From a virus: a stretch of DNA of 29,960 nt. The position numbers and the translations under genes were made by a program. Positions 6,260 to 14,064 of the stretch are shown here, piece by piece. Position 1 is the first letter of the stretch, and every line of letters begins with the position of its first letter. A model generated the notes under the pieces. That model was not told the DNA's origin, made no database searches, and worked only from the letters and a program-made list of their open reading frames with translations. The stretch is taken from positions 1-29,960 of IMG/VR virus record IMGVR_UViG_3300033145_000512; one strand, written 5' to 3'.

Positions 6260-7843
6260 ATGCCCAGCGCCAACCAAAGGATAGTCTACGTCCCTTGGAC
6301 GCCTGGGCTCCAACCGTCGTGGACCGTGGCCGGCGTACGTGGCGCCCTGAGCGACCATGAGGCTGGGCAATTCAATCGCTCCTCGATGCTGATTGACGCC
6401 CTTGGCAGGGACGACAGGCTCGCGGCGGTGACCAACACGCGCCTCGCCGGGCTGTTCTCGCGTGACTTCGGGGTTGACCCTGCCGGTGGCGAGGAGTCAG
6501 ACGACCGCGCCAAGACCATCGCCGTGGACCTGGACGCCGCTTGGTGGGACATGTTCCCCGAGTCGGACCTGATGGAGCTTTGGCGGTGGTACCTGTTCGC
6601 CGGCTTCGCCATCGGCGAGCTACAGTGGTCGCGGACCGGCGTCGCGTGGATGCCGCGGCTCAAGGTGTGGAACCCGCAATTCGTCTATGCCGATGAGGAT
6701 GCCGGACACTACGTCCTGCAAACGCAGCAGGGCGAGGTCACCATCCCGTTTGGCGGCGGCGATGGTAAGTGGATCGTCCTCGGTCGCGGTGAGCGCCCTT
6801 GGATGAACGGGCTTGTGCGGGCGCTAGCCGTCCCGTGGCTCGTTGCGCAGTTCGCCCTTCGTGACTGGGCGCGCTACTCGGAGCGGCACGGCATGCCGCT
6901 TGTGAAGGCGATGGTGCCGGCTCGCAGCGACGAGGGCGACAAAGAAGCGTTCATCGACGATATCCGGACGCTGAGCACCGAGACCACGGTGCAGCTCCCG
7001 ACCGGTATCAACGAAGACGGCAGCGGCTTCGACATCGAGCTCCTAGAAGCCACCGACCGCAGTTGGGAAGGCTTCGAAGGGCTGCTGACCCACTGCCACA
7101 ACACGTACGCCATCGCGCTGACGGGAAATAATCTGACAACGCTCATTGAGGGTGGCTCCTACGCGGCGGCGAAGGAAGCTGGCGGAGTGCGGAACGAATA
7201 TGCGCAAGCCGATGGCGAGGAACTGTCCACGCAACTGCGCGAGCAGGCGGTCACGCCGTGGGCGATGGTCAACTACGCCGATGCTGTCGACCGCATCCCA
7301 TGGCCGAAGTGGGACACTGACCCGCCCGAGGACCTGAAACTCGGCGCTGAGACCATCAAGATGCTGGGCGAGGCGCTCGGCGCGCTGAAGACCGGCGGCG
7401 CCAAGGTGGCCGATGTCGCTGAGCTTGGCGAGAAATATGGCGTGACGCTTGAGGAACACGAGCCGCCCCCTCCGCCCCCGATGATTCCCGGCGTCAACCC
7501 GTTTGCCCCCAAGGGCAAGCCTGACGACGACGAGGACCCGTTGACTGCTAGCGTCAAACTCGCATCCGGCGACGACCCCTCGGTGGCTCCCGGCTTCATC
7601 GCTGGCCAACTGTACGTGGACGATGTGACCGAGGACGGCATACGTCGCAGTCGACGCCACACGGGCATTGACCTGCGCTCAATCCTGCGCGTCATCGAAA
7701 CGAGCGAGGGCTACCCGGACATGAGGGTGCGCCTGCGCCAAGCATTCAGCGACATGGACCCGGAGCCGTTCGCGCGGCTCATGGAAAAGGCGCTCATCCT
7801 GTCCGAGCTATCCGGGCAGCACGCGGCGCTTGAGGACCTGTAG
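6260..7843 (+). CDS. Portal protein, Mu gp29-like (DUF935), 527 aa
   Basis: Portal proteins form the 12-subunit ring at one head vertex through which DNA passes. The protein has the DUF935 features: an N-terminal stretch with 'RDDRLAAVTNTRLAGL', a 'DLMELWRWYLFAGFAIGEL' core, the central 'RYSERHGMPLVKA' motif, and 'ALTGNNLTTLIEGGSYAAAK'. The C-terminal region contains a proline-rich linker (about 405-425) and 'EGYPDMRVRLRQAF...ILSEL', also typical. Length (527) is within the usual range. The ATG at 6260 lacks a strong ribosome-binding site and lies seven bases after the previous stop. The next gene starts at the last base of its stop. Confidence 0.93.
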   Translation: MPSANQRIVYVPWTPGLQPSWTVAGVRGALSDHEAGQFNRSSMLIDALGRDDRLAAVTNTRLAGLFSRDFGVDPAGGEESDDRAKTIAVDLDAAWWDMFPESDLMELWRWYLFAGFAIGELQWSRTGVAWMPRLKVWNPQFVYADEDAGHYVLQTQQGEVTIPFGGGDGKWIVLGRGERPWMNGLVRALAVPWLVAQFALRDWARYSERHGMPLVKAMVPARSDEGDKEAFIDDIRTLSTETTVQLPTGINEDGSGFDIELLEATDRSWEGFEGLLTHCHNTYAIALTGNNLTTLIEGGSYAAAKEAGGVRNEYAQADGEELSTQLREQAVTPWAMVNYADAVDRIPWPKWDTDPPEDLKLGAETIKMLGEALGALKTGGAKVADVAELGEKYGVTLEEHEPPPPPPMIPGVNPFAPKGKPDDDEDPLTASVKLASGDDPSVAPGFIAGQLYVDDVTEDGIRRSRRHTGIDLRSILRVIETSEGYPDMRVRLRQAFSDMDPEPFARLMEKALILSELSGQHAALEDL

Positions 7844-8055
7844 TGGATTTTTCAGATTGTCTAACGGTCGCTGGCAGTACTCGCTCTGATGATGGCATCG
7901 TGGTCCACATGAAGGTGCGCCGCGTTCGGCTCGCGCTGTATGCTGCGGTTGAGGTGTGGGACCTGGTGTCGTTCCTGCCGTGGTACAAGCGGTGCCCGCT
8001 GTGGGCATACGTTGCTCTGCGCCGTGCGCTGCCGTGCCTATGGCGCAGGTTCTGA
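7843..8055 (+). CDS. Small hydrophobic/basic hypothetical protein (70 aa)
   Basis: A GTG at 7843 shares one base with the portal stop and has GAGG at 7832-7835, suggesting coupled translation. A shorter form could start at the ATG at 7909. The C-terminal half alternates basic and aromatic/hydrophobic residues with one candidate membrane-like stretch (about 31-46). I do not recognise it. The codon pattern and position between portal and F-like genes give moderate support only. Confidence 0.4.
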   Translation: MDFSDCLTVAGSTRSDDGIVVHMKVRRVRLALYAAVEVWDLVSFLPWYKRCPLWAYVALRRALPCLWRRF

Positions 8056-8056
8056 C

Positions 8057-8281
8057 ATGAAACTGACGCCCAAACAGTGCGTGGCCATTGATGAGCGCTA
8101 CACGAATGGCAACTACGGCGTGATGCTCGGCTTTCAGGAGACCGTGTGCGCCGACTGCGGCGCGACGATGCACCCGCTTGAGCCGCAGGGTAGCCGCGGT
8201 ATCAGCGGCAATAGATTTGCGTCTGTGATGATTTGCATCGCATGCCTCAGGGAAGCCGTAACGGCTGACATTGTGGCGTGA
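8057..8281 (+). CDS. Small zinc-ribbon-like protein (74 aa)
   Basis: The ATG at 8057 follows the previous stop by one base. Two CxxC pairs (C31/C34 and C60/C63) about 25 residues apart are a classic single zinc-ribbon arrangement. The family is not recognised. It ends immediately before the F-like gene, so it is part of the head operon. Confidence 0.6.
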   Translation: MKLTPKQCVAIDERYTNGNYGVMLGFQETVCADCGATMHPLEPQGSRGISGNRFASVMICIACLREAVTADIVA

Positions 8282-8282
8282 C

Positions 8283-8984
8283 ATGGGCCTCGGCGTCACC
8301 GCGAACCTGTCCCGCTTCGAAGAGGCGCTGCGGTTCTTCCTCCAACGCGTCATCCTGACCGATGATGAGTTGGACGCGCTCAACAGCCGGGCGCGGATGC
8401 AGTCGTGGTGGTTCTCGGGCGGCGACGAGTTGCGGCTTGTCCAGGACGTGTTCGATGAGATTGCCAAGGCGCTGAACACGGGCGAGGCGTTCGGCGATTT
8501 CAAGAAGCGGGTGAGCGCCAAGCTCGCCTCCGCATGGGGCGGCGCCAATCCGCACCGGGTGGAGACCATCTGGATCAACGCCATGCAGCGGGCCTACTCG
8601 GGCGGGCGGTATCGGCAGCTGACTAAGCCGGTGATGAAGCGCATGCGGCCGTTCTGGGAGTATGACGCTGTGCTTGATGGCCGCACCACGACCATCTGCA
8701 AAGAGCGAGACGGCAAGGTGGTGGCGCAGGACGACCCGTGGTGGGACAGCAACTACCCGCCGCTGCATCACCGCTGCCGGTCCGGGGTACGCGCCCTGAC
8801 CAAGCGACAGGCGAAGCGCAAGGGCATCACGACCGGCCCCAACTTCGACGAAAGACCACAGGACGGGTTCGGCGCCAGTCCCAAAAACGACATGAGCGCC
8901 ACCGTCAAACCCGACATGCGCAAATACGATGCGCAGCTAGCCGACAAGATGCGCGACAAACAACGCGCGGCAGGCATTGAATGA
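8283..8984 (+). CDS. Minor head/morphogenesis protein, Mu gpF-like (233 aa)
   Basis: The C-terminal part carries the Mu F/head-morphogenesis signature: 'AVLDGRTTTICKERDGKV', then 'WWDSNYPPLHHRCRSGVRAL', where the Cys/His residues are conserved. Such proteins bind near the portal and take part in head assembly; some enter the cell with the DNA. The ATG at 8283 is one base after the preceding stop. The N-terminal half is helical. The length is shorter than Mu F itself, matching the compact versions in many Mu-like prophages. It overlaps the protease gene by four bases. Confidence 0.9.
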   Translation: MGLGVTANLSRFEEALRFFLQRVILTDDELDALNSRARMQSWWFSGGDELRLVQDVFDEIAKALNTGEAFGDFKKRVSAKLASAWGGANPHRVETIWINAMQRAYSGGRYRQLTKPVMKRMRPFWEYDAVLDGRTTTICKERDGKVVAQDDPWWDSNYPPLHHRCRSGVRALTKRQAKRKGITTGPNFDERPQDGFGASPKNDMSATVKPDMRKYDAQLADKMRDKQRAAGIE

Positions 8985-9985
8985 AGAAACTGCAAGCCTA
9001 CAATCACGACGGGGCCCTGTGTCTCGCCTTGGATGCGCCCCCGGGTGACCCGCCGGGCTCGTTCGTCATCCTTGCGGCCGGCACTACTGACACGTCCAAG
9101 GGTGCCATTCTCTTCGATCAAGAAGCAGCGTCGTCCGTTGTGTCAGCATTCAGCGACCACGGACAGGGGCAGCTCCCTGTCGATTACGAGCACGGCATGC
9201 TCGGCCTCATCTCCACGCCCGAGAGCGGGAGCGCAGCCGGGTGGTTCACGCCGTCTGTGAATGTGGGCGGCGACCTTGTGGCCAACGACGTGCAGTGGAC
9301 GCCACGAGCCGCACAGAAGCTGCGTGAGCGCGAGTACCGCTACTTCTCGCCGGCGCTGCACGTCGACCCTGACACGGGCCGCGTCGCCAAGCTGGTGAAC
9401 GTGGCATTGACCAACCTACCAGCGACCAAGGACCAAGTCCCGCTGGTCGCCAATCAGAAGAACACAGCGCCCGGCACGAACGGGCAGGAGCAAGACGAGA
9501 TGAAGAACCTTCTCAAGCTCCTCGGCGCCGACAATGAGGCCGAGGCGATGACCGTTGCCACCGAGTGGAACAAGACCGGGCAGGAGCTGCTGACGCTCAC
9601 CGGGACCAAGACGCTCACCGAGGCGCTGGTCGCCATCGAGGCCAATGCGAAGCTGCCAACCGAGGTGGCCAAGTTGAGCGCCGCCATCGCCGAGCGCGAC
9701 AAGGCTGACGCCGGTCGTGACCGCGACGCGCTCATCGTGACGTTGAGCGAAGCCGGCAAGTTGCCGCCCGCGCTGCACGACTGGGCCCGCACTCAGACCC
9801 TGGACAGCCTCCAGGCGTTCGGCGAGTCCGCGCCCGAGATGGCCGGTGGCGAGAACCACGACCCGCCCGAGGGTGGAGTCAAGACCGTGAGCCTCAGTGA
9901 TGAGGATCGCAAAGTGATGAAGCAGATGGGCGTGAGCAAAGAGGACTTCCTCAAGGTGCGCGCCGATGAAGGGAAGGCTAGCTAA
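8981..9985 (+). CDS. Head maturation protease with scaffold domain, Mu gpI-like (334 aa)
   Basis: Residues about 1-160 match the Mu I-like protease: 'LPVDYEHGM', 'AAGWFTP', 'VQWTPRAAQKLREREYRYFSPAL' (shown in parts) and 'VNVALTNLPATKD'. The second half is a charged helical region rich in Glu, Lys and Ala, as expected for a scaffold that is later cleaved. An internal in-frame ATG at 9500 with CAGGAG upstream could start a separate scaffold, as gene Z does within I in Mu. The start overlaps the F-like gene (ATGA) and the stop shares a base with the capsid gene start. Confidence 0.92.
   Translation: MKKLQAYNHDGALCLALDAPPGDPPGSFVILAAGTTDTSKGAILFDQEAASSVVSAFSDHGQGQLPVDYEHGMLGLISTPESGSAAGWFTPSVNVGGDLVANDVQWTPRAAQKLREREYRYFSPALHVDPDTGRVAKLVNVALTNLPATKDQVPLVANQKNTAPGTNGQEQDEMKNLLKLLGADNEAEAMTVATEWNKTGQELLTLTGTKTLTEALVAIEANAKLPTEVAKLSAAIAERDKADAGRDRDALIVTLSEAGKLPPALHDWARTQTLDSLQAFGESAPEMAGGENHDPPEGGVKTVSLSDEDRKVMKQMGVSKEDFLKVRADEGKAS
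9485..9502 (+). promoter_or_regulatory. Internal ribosome-binding site and start for a separate scaffold protein
   Basis: CAGGAG (9485-9490) lies nine bases before an in-frame ATG (9500) within the protease gene. Translation from here would give only the helical scaffold half, beginning 'MKNLLKLLGADNEAEAM'. This mirrors the known Mu I/Z arrangement, where the scaffold is made from an internal start. Use of this start is inferred. Confidence 0.55.
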
Positions 9986-10899
9986 TGGCCATGCTCACAA
10001 GCGCAGCGATTCAAGCGTTGCAGACGAGTTTTGACGCACGCTACCGGCAGGGCTGGGGCGATGCACAGTTGCAAACCGACGTTTTCTCGACCGTGATTCC
10101 GTCCTCGGTGCGAACTAATACGTACGGCTGGATGGCTCGCCTTCCCAGCATGCGTCAGTGGGTCGGACCCCGGACCATCCAGAACCTCACGAACCACGAC
10201 TACACCCTGACCAATCTCCCCTACGAGTTGACGGTCGGCGTGGATCGTGACGACTGGGACGACGATATGCTGGGCGTGTACTCACCGCTGTTCGAGGAGA
10301 TGGGCCGCGCGGCTCGTTTGCTCCAGGACCAGCGCGTTGTCATAGCGCTTCAGCTCGGCGATACTGCCGGCCTGGGCTTCGATGGCGTCACGTTCTTCAA
10401 CGACGCTCACGCGGCCCTCGGGGCTGGCGGCGCTGCCATCGACAACAACTTCGCCGGCACCGCGCTGACGTTGGCCAACTATGCAGCCGTTCGTTCGGCC
10501 ATGGGAACCTACGTGGGCGAAGACGGCGAGCCGCTCGGCATCGTGCCGACGCATCTCATCGTTCCGTCGCAACTGGAAGGCGCCGCGCGTACCATTCTCA
10601 ATGCTGAGATCGTTCCCTCCGGGGCCGGTACCGCCAGTGAGACGAACGTGTGGAAGGGCACCGCGCAGATCGTGGTCATGCCGCAGCTCAACAACGAGGC
10701 CACCACGTGGTACCTCGCGGACTGCTCCCGCGCCATCAAGCCGATGATCTGGCAGAACCGTCGCAGCCCCGCTCTGGTGAGCATGGCTCGGCCCGATGAC
10801 ACCAACGTCTTCAACGACCGCCAGCTCCTCTGGGGCGTTGACGGCCGCGGAGCCGCCGGTTACGGACCGTACTTCCTGATGGCACGCGCGATTGCGTAG
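9985..10899 (+). CDS. Major capsid protein, Mu gpT-like (304 aa)
   Basis: The sequence follows the Mu-like major head (gpT) family: an N-terminal 'IQALQTSFDARYRQGW', 'LPSMRQWVGPRTIQNL', 'ELTVGVDRDDWDDDMLGVYS', the central 'DGVTFFNDAH' and 'IVPTHLIVPSQLEGAAR', and 'ADCSRAIKPMIWQNR' near the C-terminus. About 300 residues is the usual size. It forms the icosahedral head shell with an HK97-like fold. The ATG at 9985 overlaps the previous TAA by one base, with GGGAAGG upstream. This gene is probably the most highly expressed in the operon. Confidence 0.95.
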   Translation: MAMLTSAAIQALQTSFDARYRQGWGDAQLQTDVFSTVIPSSVRTNTYGWMARLPSMRQWVGPRTIQNLTNHDYTLTNLPYELTVGVDRDDWDDDMLGVYSPLFEEMGRAARLLQDQRVVIALQLGDTAGLGFDGVTFFNDAHAALGAGGAAIDNNFAGTALTLANYAAVRSAMGTYVGEDGEPLGIVPTHLIVPSQLEGAARTILNAEIVPSGAGTASETNVWKGTAQIVVMPQLNNEATTWYLADCSRAIKPMIWQNRRSPALVSMARPDDTNVFNDRQLLWGVDGRGAAGYGPYFLMARAIA

Positions 10900-10917
10900 C
10901 ACAACCGAGGCGCAGCA

Positions 10918-11355
10918 GTGACGCAATACGGATCAACCACCGACCTGTCTCAGATCGGATTGCCCACCGCTGCGCTGACCAACGTAACGGTGCCCGTTCA
11001 GACGGCGCACCTCGTCAAAACCGGCGGGCGGATGGACACATACCTCCGCTCGCAGCACACCTTCCCATTCCCTTCGCCGTACCCTGACGAGTTGATCGAA
11101 TGCAACTGCGTCATGGCTGGATACACGATTCTGACGTCGCACCGGGGCTACAATCCCGCGGACGTAGATGACCAATTCCGGCTACGGTATGAGGACTGCC
11201 TAGCCTGGCTCCGCGACATCGGGGCTGGGCGGGCTGCGCTGGCGTCTGACGCCGACGCCACAGCAAACACTAACGAAGGCGCTCCGGTCGTTGTGACCGG
11301 CGGCGCCAATCGCGCCCATGGAACGGGCGACGTCGGCGAGTCGCGCGGCTGGTAG
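10918..11355 (+). CDS. Head-tail connector, Mu gp36-like (DUF1320), 145 aa
   Basis: The GTG start at 10918 has GAGG a few bases upstream. The protein has the DUF1320 layout: an N-terminal strand, 'GGRMDTYLRSQHTFPF', a helix with 'IECNCVMAGYTILTSHRG', then 'DQFRLRYEDCLAWLRDIGAGRA'. Such proteins lie at the head-tail interface as adaptors. The last 45 residues are low-complexity and probably disordered. It follows the capsid gene directly, as in Mu-like phages. Confidence 0.8.
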   Translation: MTQYGSTTDLSQIGLPTAALTNVTVPVQTAHLVKTGGRMDTYLRSQHTFPFPSPYPDELIECNCVMAGYTILTSHRGYNPADVDDQFRLRYEDCLAWLRDIGAGRAALASDADATANTNEGAPVVVTGGANRAHGTGDVGESRGW

Positions 11356-11385
11356 CCGCTAGCCGCCACTCAGGAGATACACGCA

Positions 11386-12783
11386 ATGACCCTCGCAGCT
11401 CTTCGGAATACCGAACAAATCGACGCCGCGGCCATCCCGACCATCTATGAGCCGGTTTGCGCGACTGACATCCTTTACGCCGGCGGCATGGTCTGCCTCA
11501 CTGCGGCCGGCCTGGCGGCTCCCGCTGCCTCTGTTGCCGGAATGACCGCAGTGGTGGGACGCGGCGAGCGCACCGTGGACAACACCGCAGCCGGCACCCC
11601 GACCATCAAGGTCATGCCCGGCCAGTTCAAGTACGACAACAACGGCGACTCGATTGTTGCCGCTGACGTGGGCTCGCTCTGCTACGCCGTTGACGACGAG
11701 GCCGTAGACATCTCCAACGCCGGTGGCCGACCGATTGCCGGTCTCATCACCCGCGTCGACGGTGATGGCGTCGTGTTCCAAACGCAGTTCCACATTGCTG
11801 GCATCGTCGCCGCAGTTGGCGCAGCGGCCGGTGGCGATTCTGCCCCCGTCTATCACGTGGACGTCGCGTCGACCGCCGACGTGGCCAACCTGGCGGCCTT
11901 CGTGGTGACCCACGACGGAATCGTGATGGTCGAAGGCGAGCGTTTCCTTGCGAAGAACCAGGCAGCGCCAGCCGAGAACGGCATCTATGTCGTCGGTGTG
12001 GTCGCTGGTACCGCTCCGCTGACGCGTGCCTTGGACTTCGATGATGGCTCCGAGTTCATCAGCAACAGCGTGGTTGTCGTCGAGCGCGGCACCGCCAACG
12101 CCGACACCGCTTGGGGCGTCACCACGGATGGCGACATTGTGGTTGGGACCACCGGCACCGTGTGGGCTGAGGTTGCTTTCGGCTACGGCGCCGCGGGCGC
12201 CATGGTCGACCAGACCATCGCTGCCGATGACGCCGGTGTGGCGCTGACTGCCGCCCGCATCGACCACAATCACAACTTCACCGCAGCCGCCGGTGCTGAT
12301 ACCCACCTGACGGGTGCAGAAGGCGCCGCGGCATCGTTCTCCCGCAGCGACCACACTCACGTGGTGCTCGGCGTCCCGACCGTGCTGCGAACCGTCACCC
12401 TCACCAGTGCCGACCTGACGGCCGCTGGCGTGGCGCAGACCATCAACATCGGCGCTGTGCTTTTGCAGACGGACATCGTTCTCGGCTATCGCATCGACCT
12501 GGTCGACGCCTTCGACAATGGTGCCATGGCGAACATCGCGCTTGAGGTTGGGCACAGCAACGACCCGGACGCCTACGAAGACGGCTTCGACGTGTTCACC
12601 GGTTCCGCGCTTGAGGGTGACGGGCTCACCTTCACCACGCCCGGCCCCGGAATCGGCTTGCCAGCGTTCGATGGCACCTCGGTTGGCCAGTGCGTCGCCG
12701 TGTTCACCGCCAACGCTGACCAGTTGCTGAACTGCACCAACGGCGAACTGCAAATCGACATCATCGGTTGTTCCCTGGTCTAG
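11386..12783 (+). CDS. Head decoration protein fused to fibre-type domains (465 aa)
   Basis: AGGAG at about 11370-11374 precedes the ATG. Residues 1-135 look like a small capsid cement/decoration protein ('YAGGMVCLTAAGLAAPA', 'MTAVVGRGERTVDNTA', then 'GRPIAGLITRVDGDGVV'). Residues 158-263 are a fibre module ('VEGERFLAKNQAAPAENGIY'). Residues about 290-326 carry 'DHNHNF' and 'RSDHTH', His motifs common in phage fibres. The last 140 residues form another predicted beta domain. I read it as a decoration protein with an outward appendage, but a short tail-fibre role is possible. It lies in the head operon, which favours the head. Confidence 0.7.
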   Translation: MTLAALRNTEQIDAAAIPTIYEPVCATDILYAGGMVCLTAAGLAAPAASVAGMTAVVGRGERTVDNTAAGTPTIKVMPGQFKYDNNGDSIVAADVGSLCYAVDDEAVDISNAGGRPIAGLITRVDGDGVVFQTQFHIAGIVAAVGAAAGGDSAPVYHVDVASTADVANLAAFVVTHDGIVMVEGERFLAKNQAAPAENGIYVVGVVAGTAPLTRALDFDDGSEFISNSVVVVERGTANADTAWGVTTDGDIVVGTTGTVWAEVAFGYGAAGAMVDQTIAADDAGVALTAARIDHNHNFTAAAGADTHLTGAEGAAASFSRSDHTHVVLGVPTVLRTVTLTSADLTAAGVAQTINIGAVLLQTDIVLGYRIDLVDAFDNGAMANIALEVGHSNDPDAYEDGFDVFTGSALEGDGLTFTTPGPGIGLPAFDGTSVGQCVAVFTANADQLLNCTNGELQIDIIGCSLV

Positions 12784-12789
12784 TCGCCA

Positions 12790-13227
12790 GTGTTCACACT
12801 AAAGGGCGATACGCGGCAGCTCAAAGAGTTGCAGCGGAAACTCGCTGGCGTCTCGGCGGAACTGCTGCCGGTCGTCAGCGAGCAACTCGCCGAAGAATCG
12901 CTCAACTTCGCCCGCGAGGGCTTCGACAAGAGCCGCGACCCGTATGGCGCCAAGTGGAAGTCCCGCAAGCGAACCACGCGCAAGAACAGCGGCAAGGCTC
13001 TACTCGTTGCGTCCGGCGTCATGCGCAAAAGCCTGAACGTGGCCGCCAACGCCGCCGGCTTCGTGCTTGGCTTCGCCCAATCGTACGCCACCTTCCACCA
13101 AAGCGGCACCAAGCGGATGGTTCAACGCATGCTCGTTCCGACTGCTGCCAAGGGGCTGCCCAGTAAGTGGGCGCGTGAGTTTAAGGCGGTAGTGCAAGAC
13201 GTGTTTGAGGAACTGCTAGGTGGCTGA
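12790..13227 (+). CDS. Virion morphogenesis protein, Mu gpG-like (145 aa)
   Basis: The protein begins at a GTG (12790) six bases after the decoration stop. It shows the gpG/virion morphogenesis pattern: 'LAEESLNFAREGFDKSRDPYGAKWK', shown here in part, followed by a basic stretch, 'LLVASGVMRKSL', and 'YATFHQSGTKRM'. The family acts in tail or head-tail assembly in Mu and P2-type phages. In Mu, G follows F; here it lies after the connector and decoration genes. It overlaps the next gene by eight bases. Confidence 0.85.
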   Translation: MFTLKGDTRQLKELQRKLAGVSAELLPVVSEQLAEESLNFAREGFDKSRDPYGAKWKSRKRTTRKNSGKALLVASGVMRKSLNVAANAAGFVLGFAQSYATFHQSGTKRMVQRMLVPTAAKGLPSKWAREFKAVVQDVFEELLGG

Positions 13228-13735
13228 CAATCTCGACACCCTACAGCTTGCCGTCCACGCCGTGCCCCGCATGGCTGGCCTCATCGGTAGCACGGCGAAG
13301 CTCGAAGTGGAGCGCCTCGGCGAGTACCCGCGTATCGTGTGGGTGAGCGAAGGCGGCAGCATTGACGCCATCGACGACGTGGGAGCCGGTGTCGTTGGCA
13401 CCACGCGGCAGCGTTCCGTGCGTACCGATGCGATGGCCGTGCAGTGGCACATCTGGGGCGCGGACCGCGAGGCGGCGCGCGACATGATGCACTTGCTCAT
13501 CTACACGTGCTGGGAGCAAGCATACGGCTCGGTGGAGTTCGGCTCATACCGCTTCATCACCGAAGAGGATGCCCGCGGCGAGTTCGCCACGCACGGCAGC
13601 AAGATTCTGCTAGAGGGCGCTTTCCGCGTTCCCGTGACCGAGGGTGCCGACACGATGACAACCATCGTTGCCCAGTCGCACACTACCGATTTCGTCAGCG
13701 ACCTTGACGGGTCAACGGAGACCATTTGTCCATGA
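13220..13735 (+). CDS. Tail completion/terminator-type protein, Mu gp37-like (171 aa)
   Basis: The GTG at 13220 lies inside the end of the G-like gene. An alpha/beta protein with 'RIVWVSEGGSIDAIDD', 'DAMAVQWHIWGADREAARDM' and 'SYRFITEEDARGEFATHGSK' fits the small proteins that cap the tail where it meets the head. Its place between G-like and sheath genes is where Mu has gp37 (DUF1834). Direct family identity is less certain than position. It ends in an ATGA overlap with the next gene. Confidence 0.6.
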   Translation: MADNLDTLQLAVHAVPRMAGLIGSTAKLEVERLGEYPRIVWVSEGGSIDAIDDVGAGVVGTTRQRSVRTDAMAVQWHIWGADREAARDMMHLLIYTCWEQAYGSVEFGSYRFITEEDARGEFATHGSKILLEGAFRVPVTEGADTMTTIVAQSHTTDFVSDLDGSTETICP

Positions 13736-14061
13736 GCAAGGATAGTGAAAAGCGGATCAACGTGAGCCCGCCGAAGGCCGACAAGAAGCCGCCGGAGGTG
13801 TGGTGCTTCGAGCTGGGGCTGCACAGTAAGCCGCGCCTGTCACGAAACAAGGCCCTGCGACTGTCGCCCGCTGTCCCGTGCTGGCAGCATGGCGCCGCGT
13901 CTGGACTGCACTGCTGGGAGCTTCACGAGCACCACGCAGGCGGGCCATTGATGCTCACCGAATCAGACTACCTCGCCGCGCTCAAAGCGGCCGAAGGCCC
14001 CCAATACAAGCCGCACGCCGCGGCACTGTCTCCCCATGCCCCCTGGGCACCAAAGGACTAG
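13732..14061 (+). CDS. Small hypothetical protein before the tail sheath (109 aa)
   Basis: The ATG at 13732 overlaps the previous stop (ATGA). The N-terminus is basic and Lys-rich; the middle holds two cysteines and several His/Trp residues ('CWQHGAASGLHCWELHEHH'). A C-terminal 'LTESDYLAALKAAE' helix is followed by a Pro/His-rich tail. Mu has a short gene (gp38) at this position, but sequence similarity cannot be claimed. No function is assigned. Confidence 0.55.
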   Translation: MSKDSEKRINVSPPKADKKPPEVWCFELGLHSKPRLSRNKALRLSPAVPCWQHGAASGLHCWELHEHHAGGPLMLTESDYLAALKAAEGPQYKPHAAALSPHAPWAPKD

Positions 14062-14064
14062 ACC

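Noticed and set aside
11359-12753. Long antisense open frame opposite the decoration/fibre fusion gene
   Set aside because: The plus-strand frame has clear domain motifs, a good ribosome-binding site and operon context. Long open antisense frames are expected in GC-rich coding DNA, and the product is low-complexity (Gly/Val/His/Arg) with no motif.
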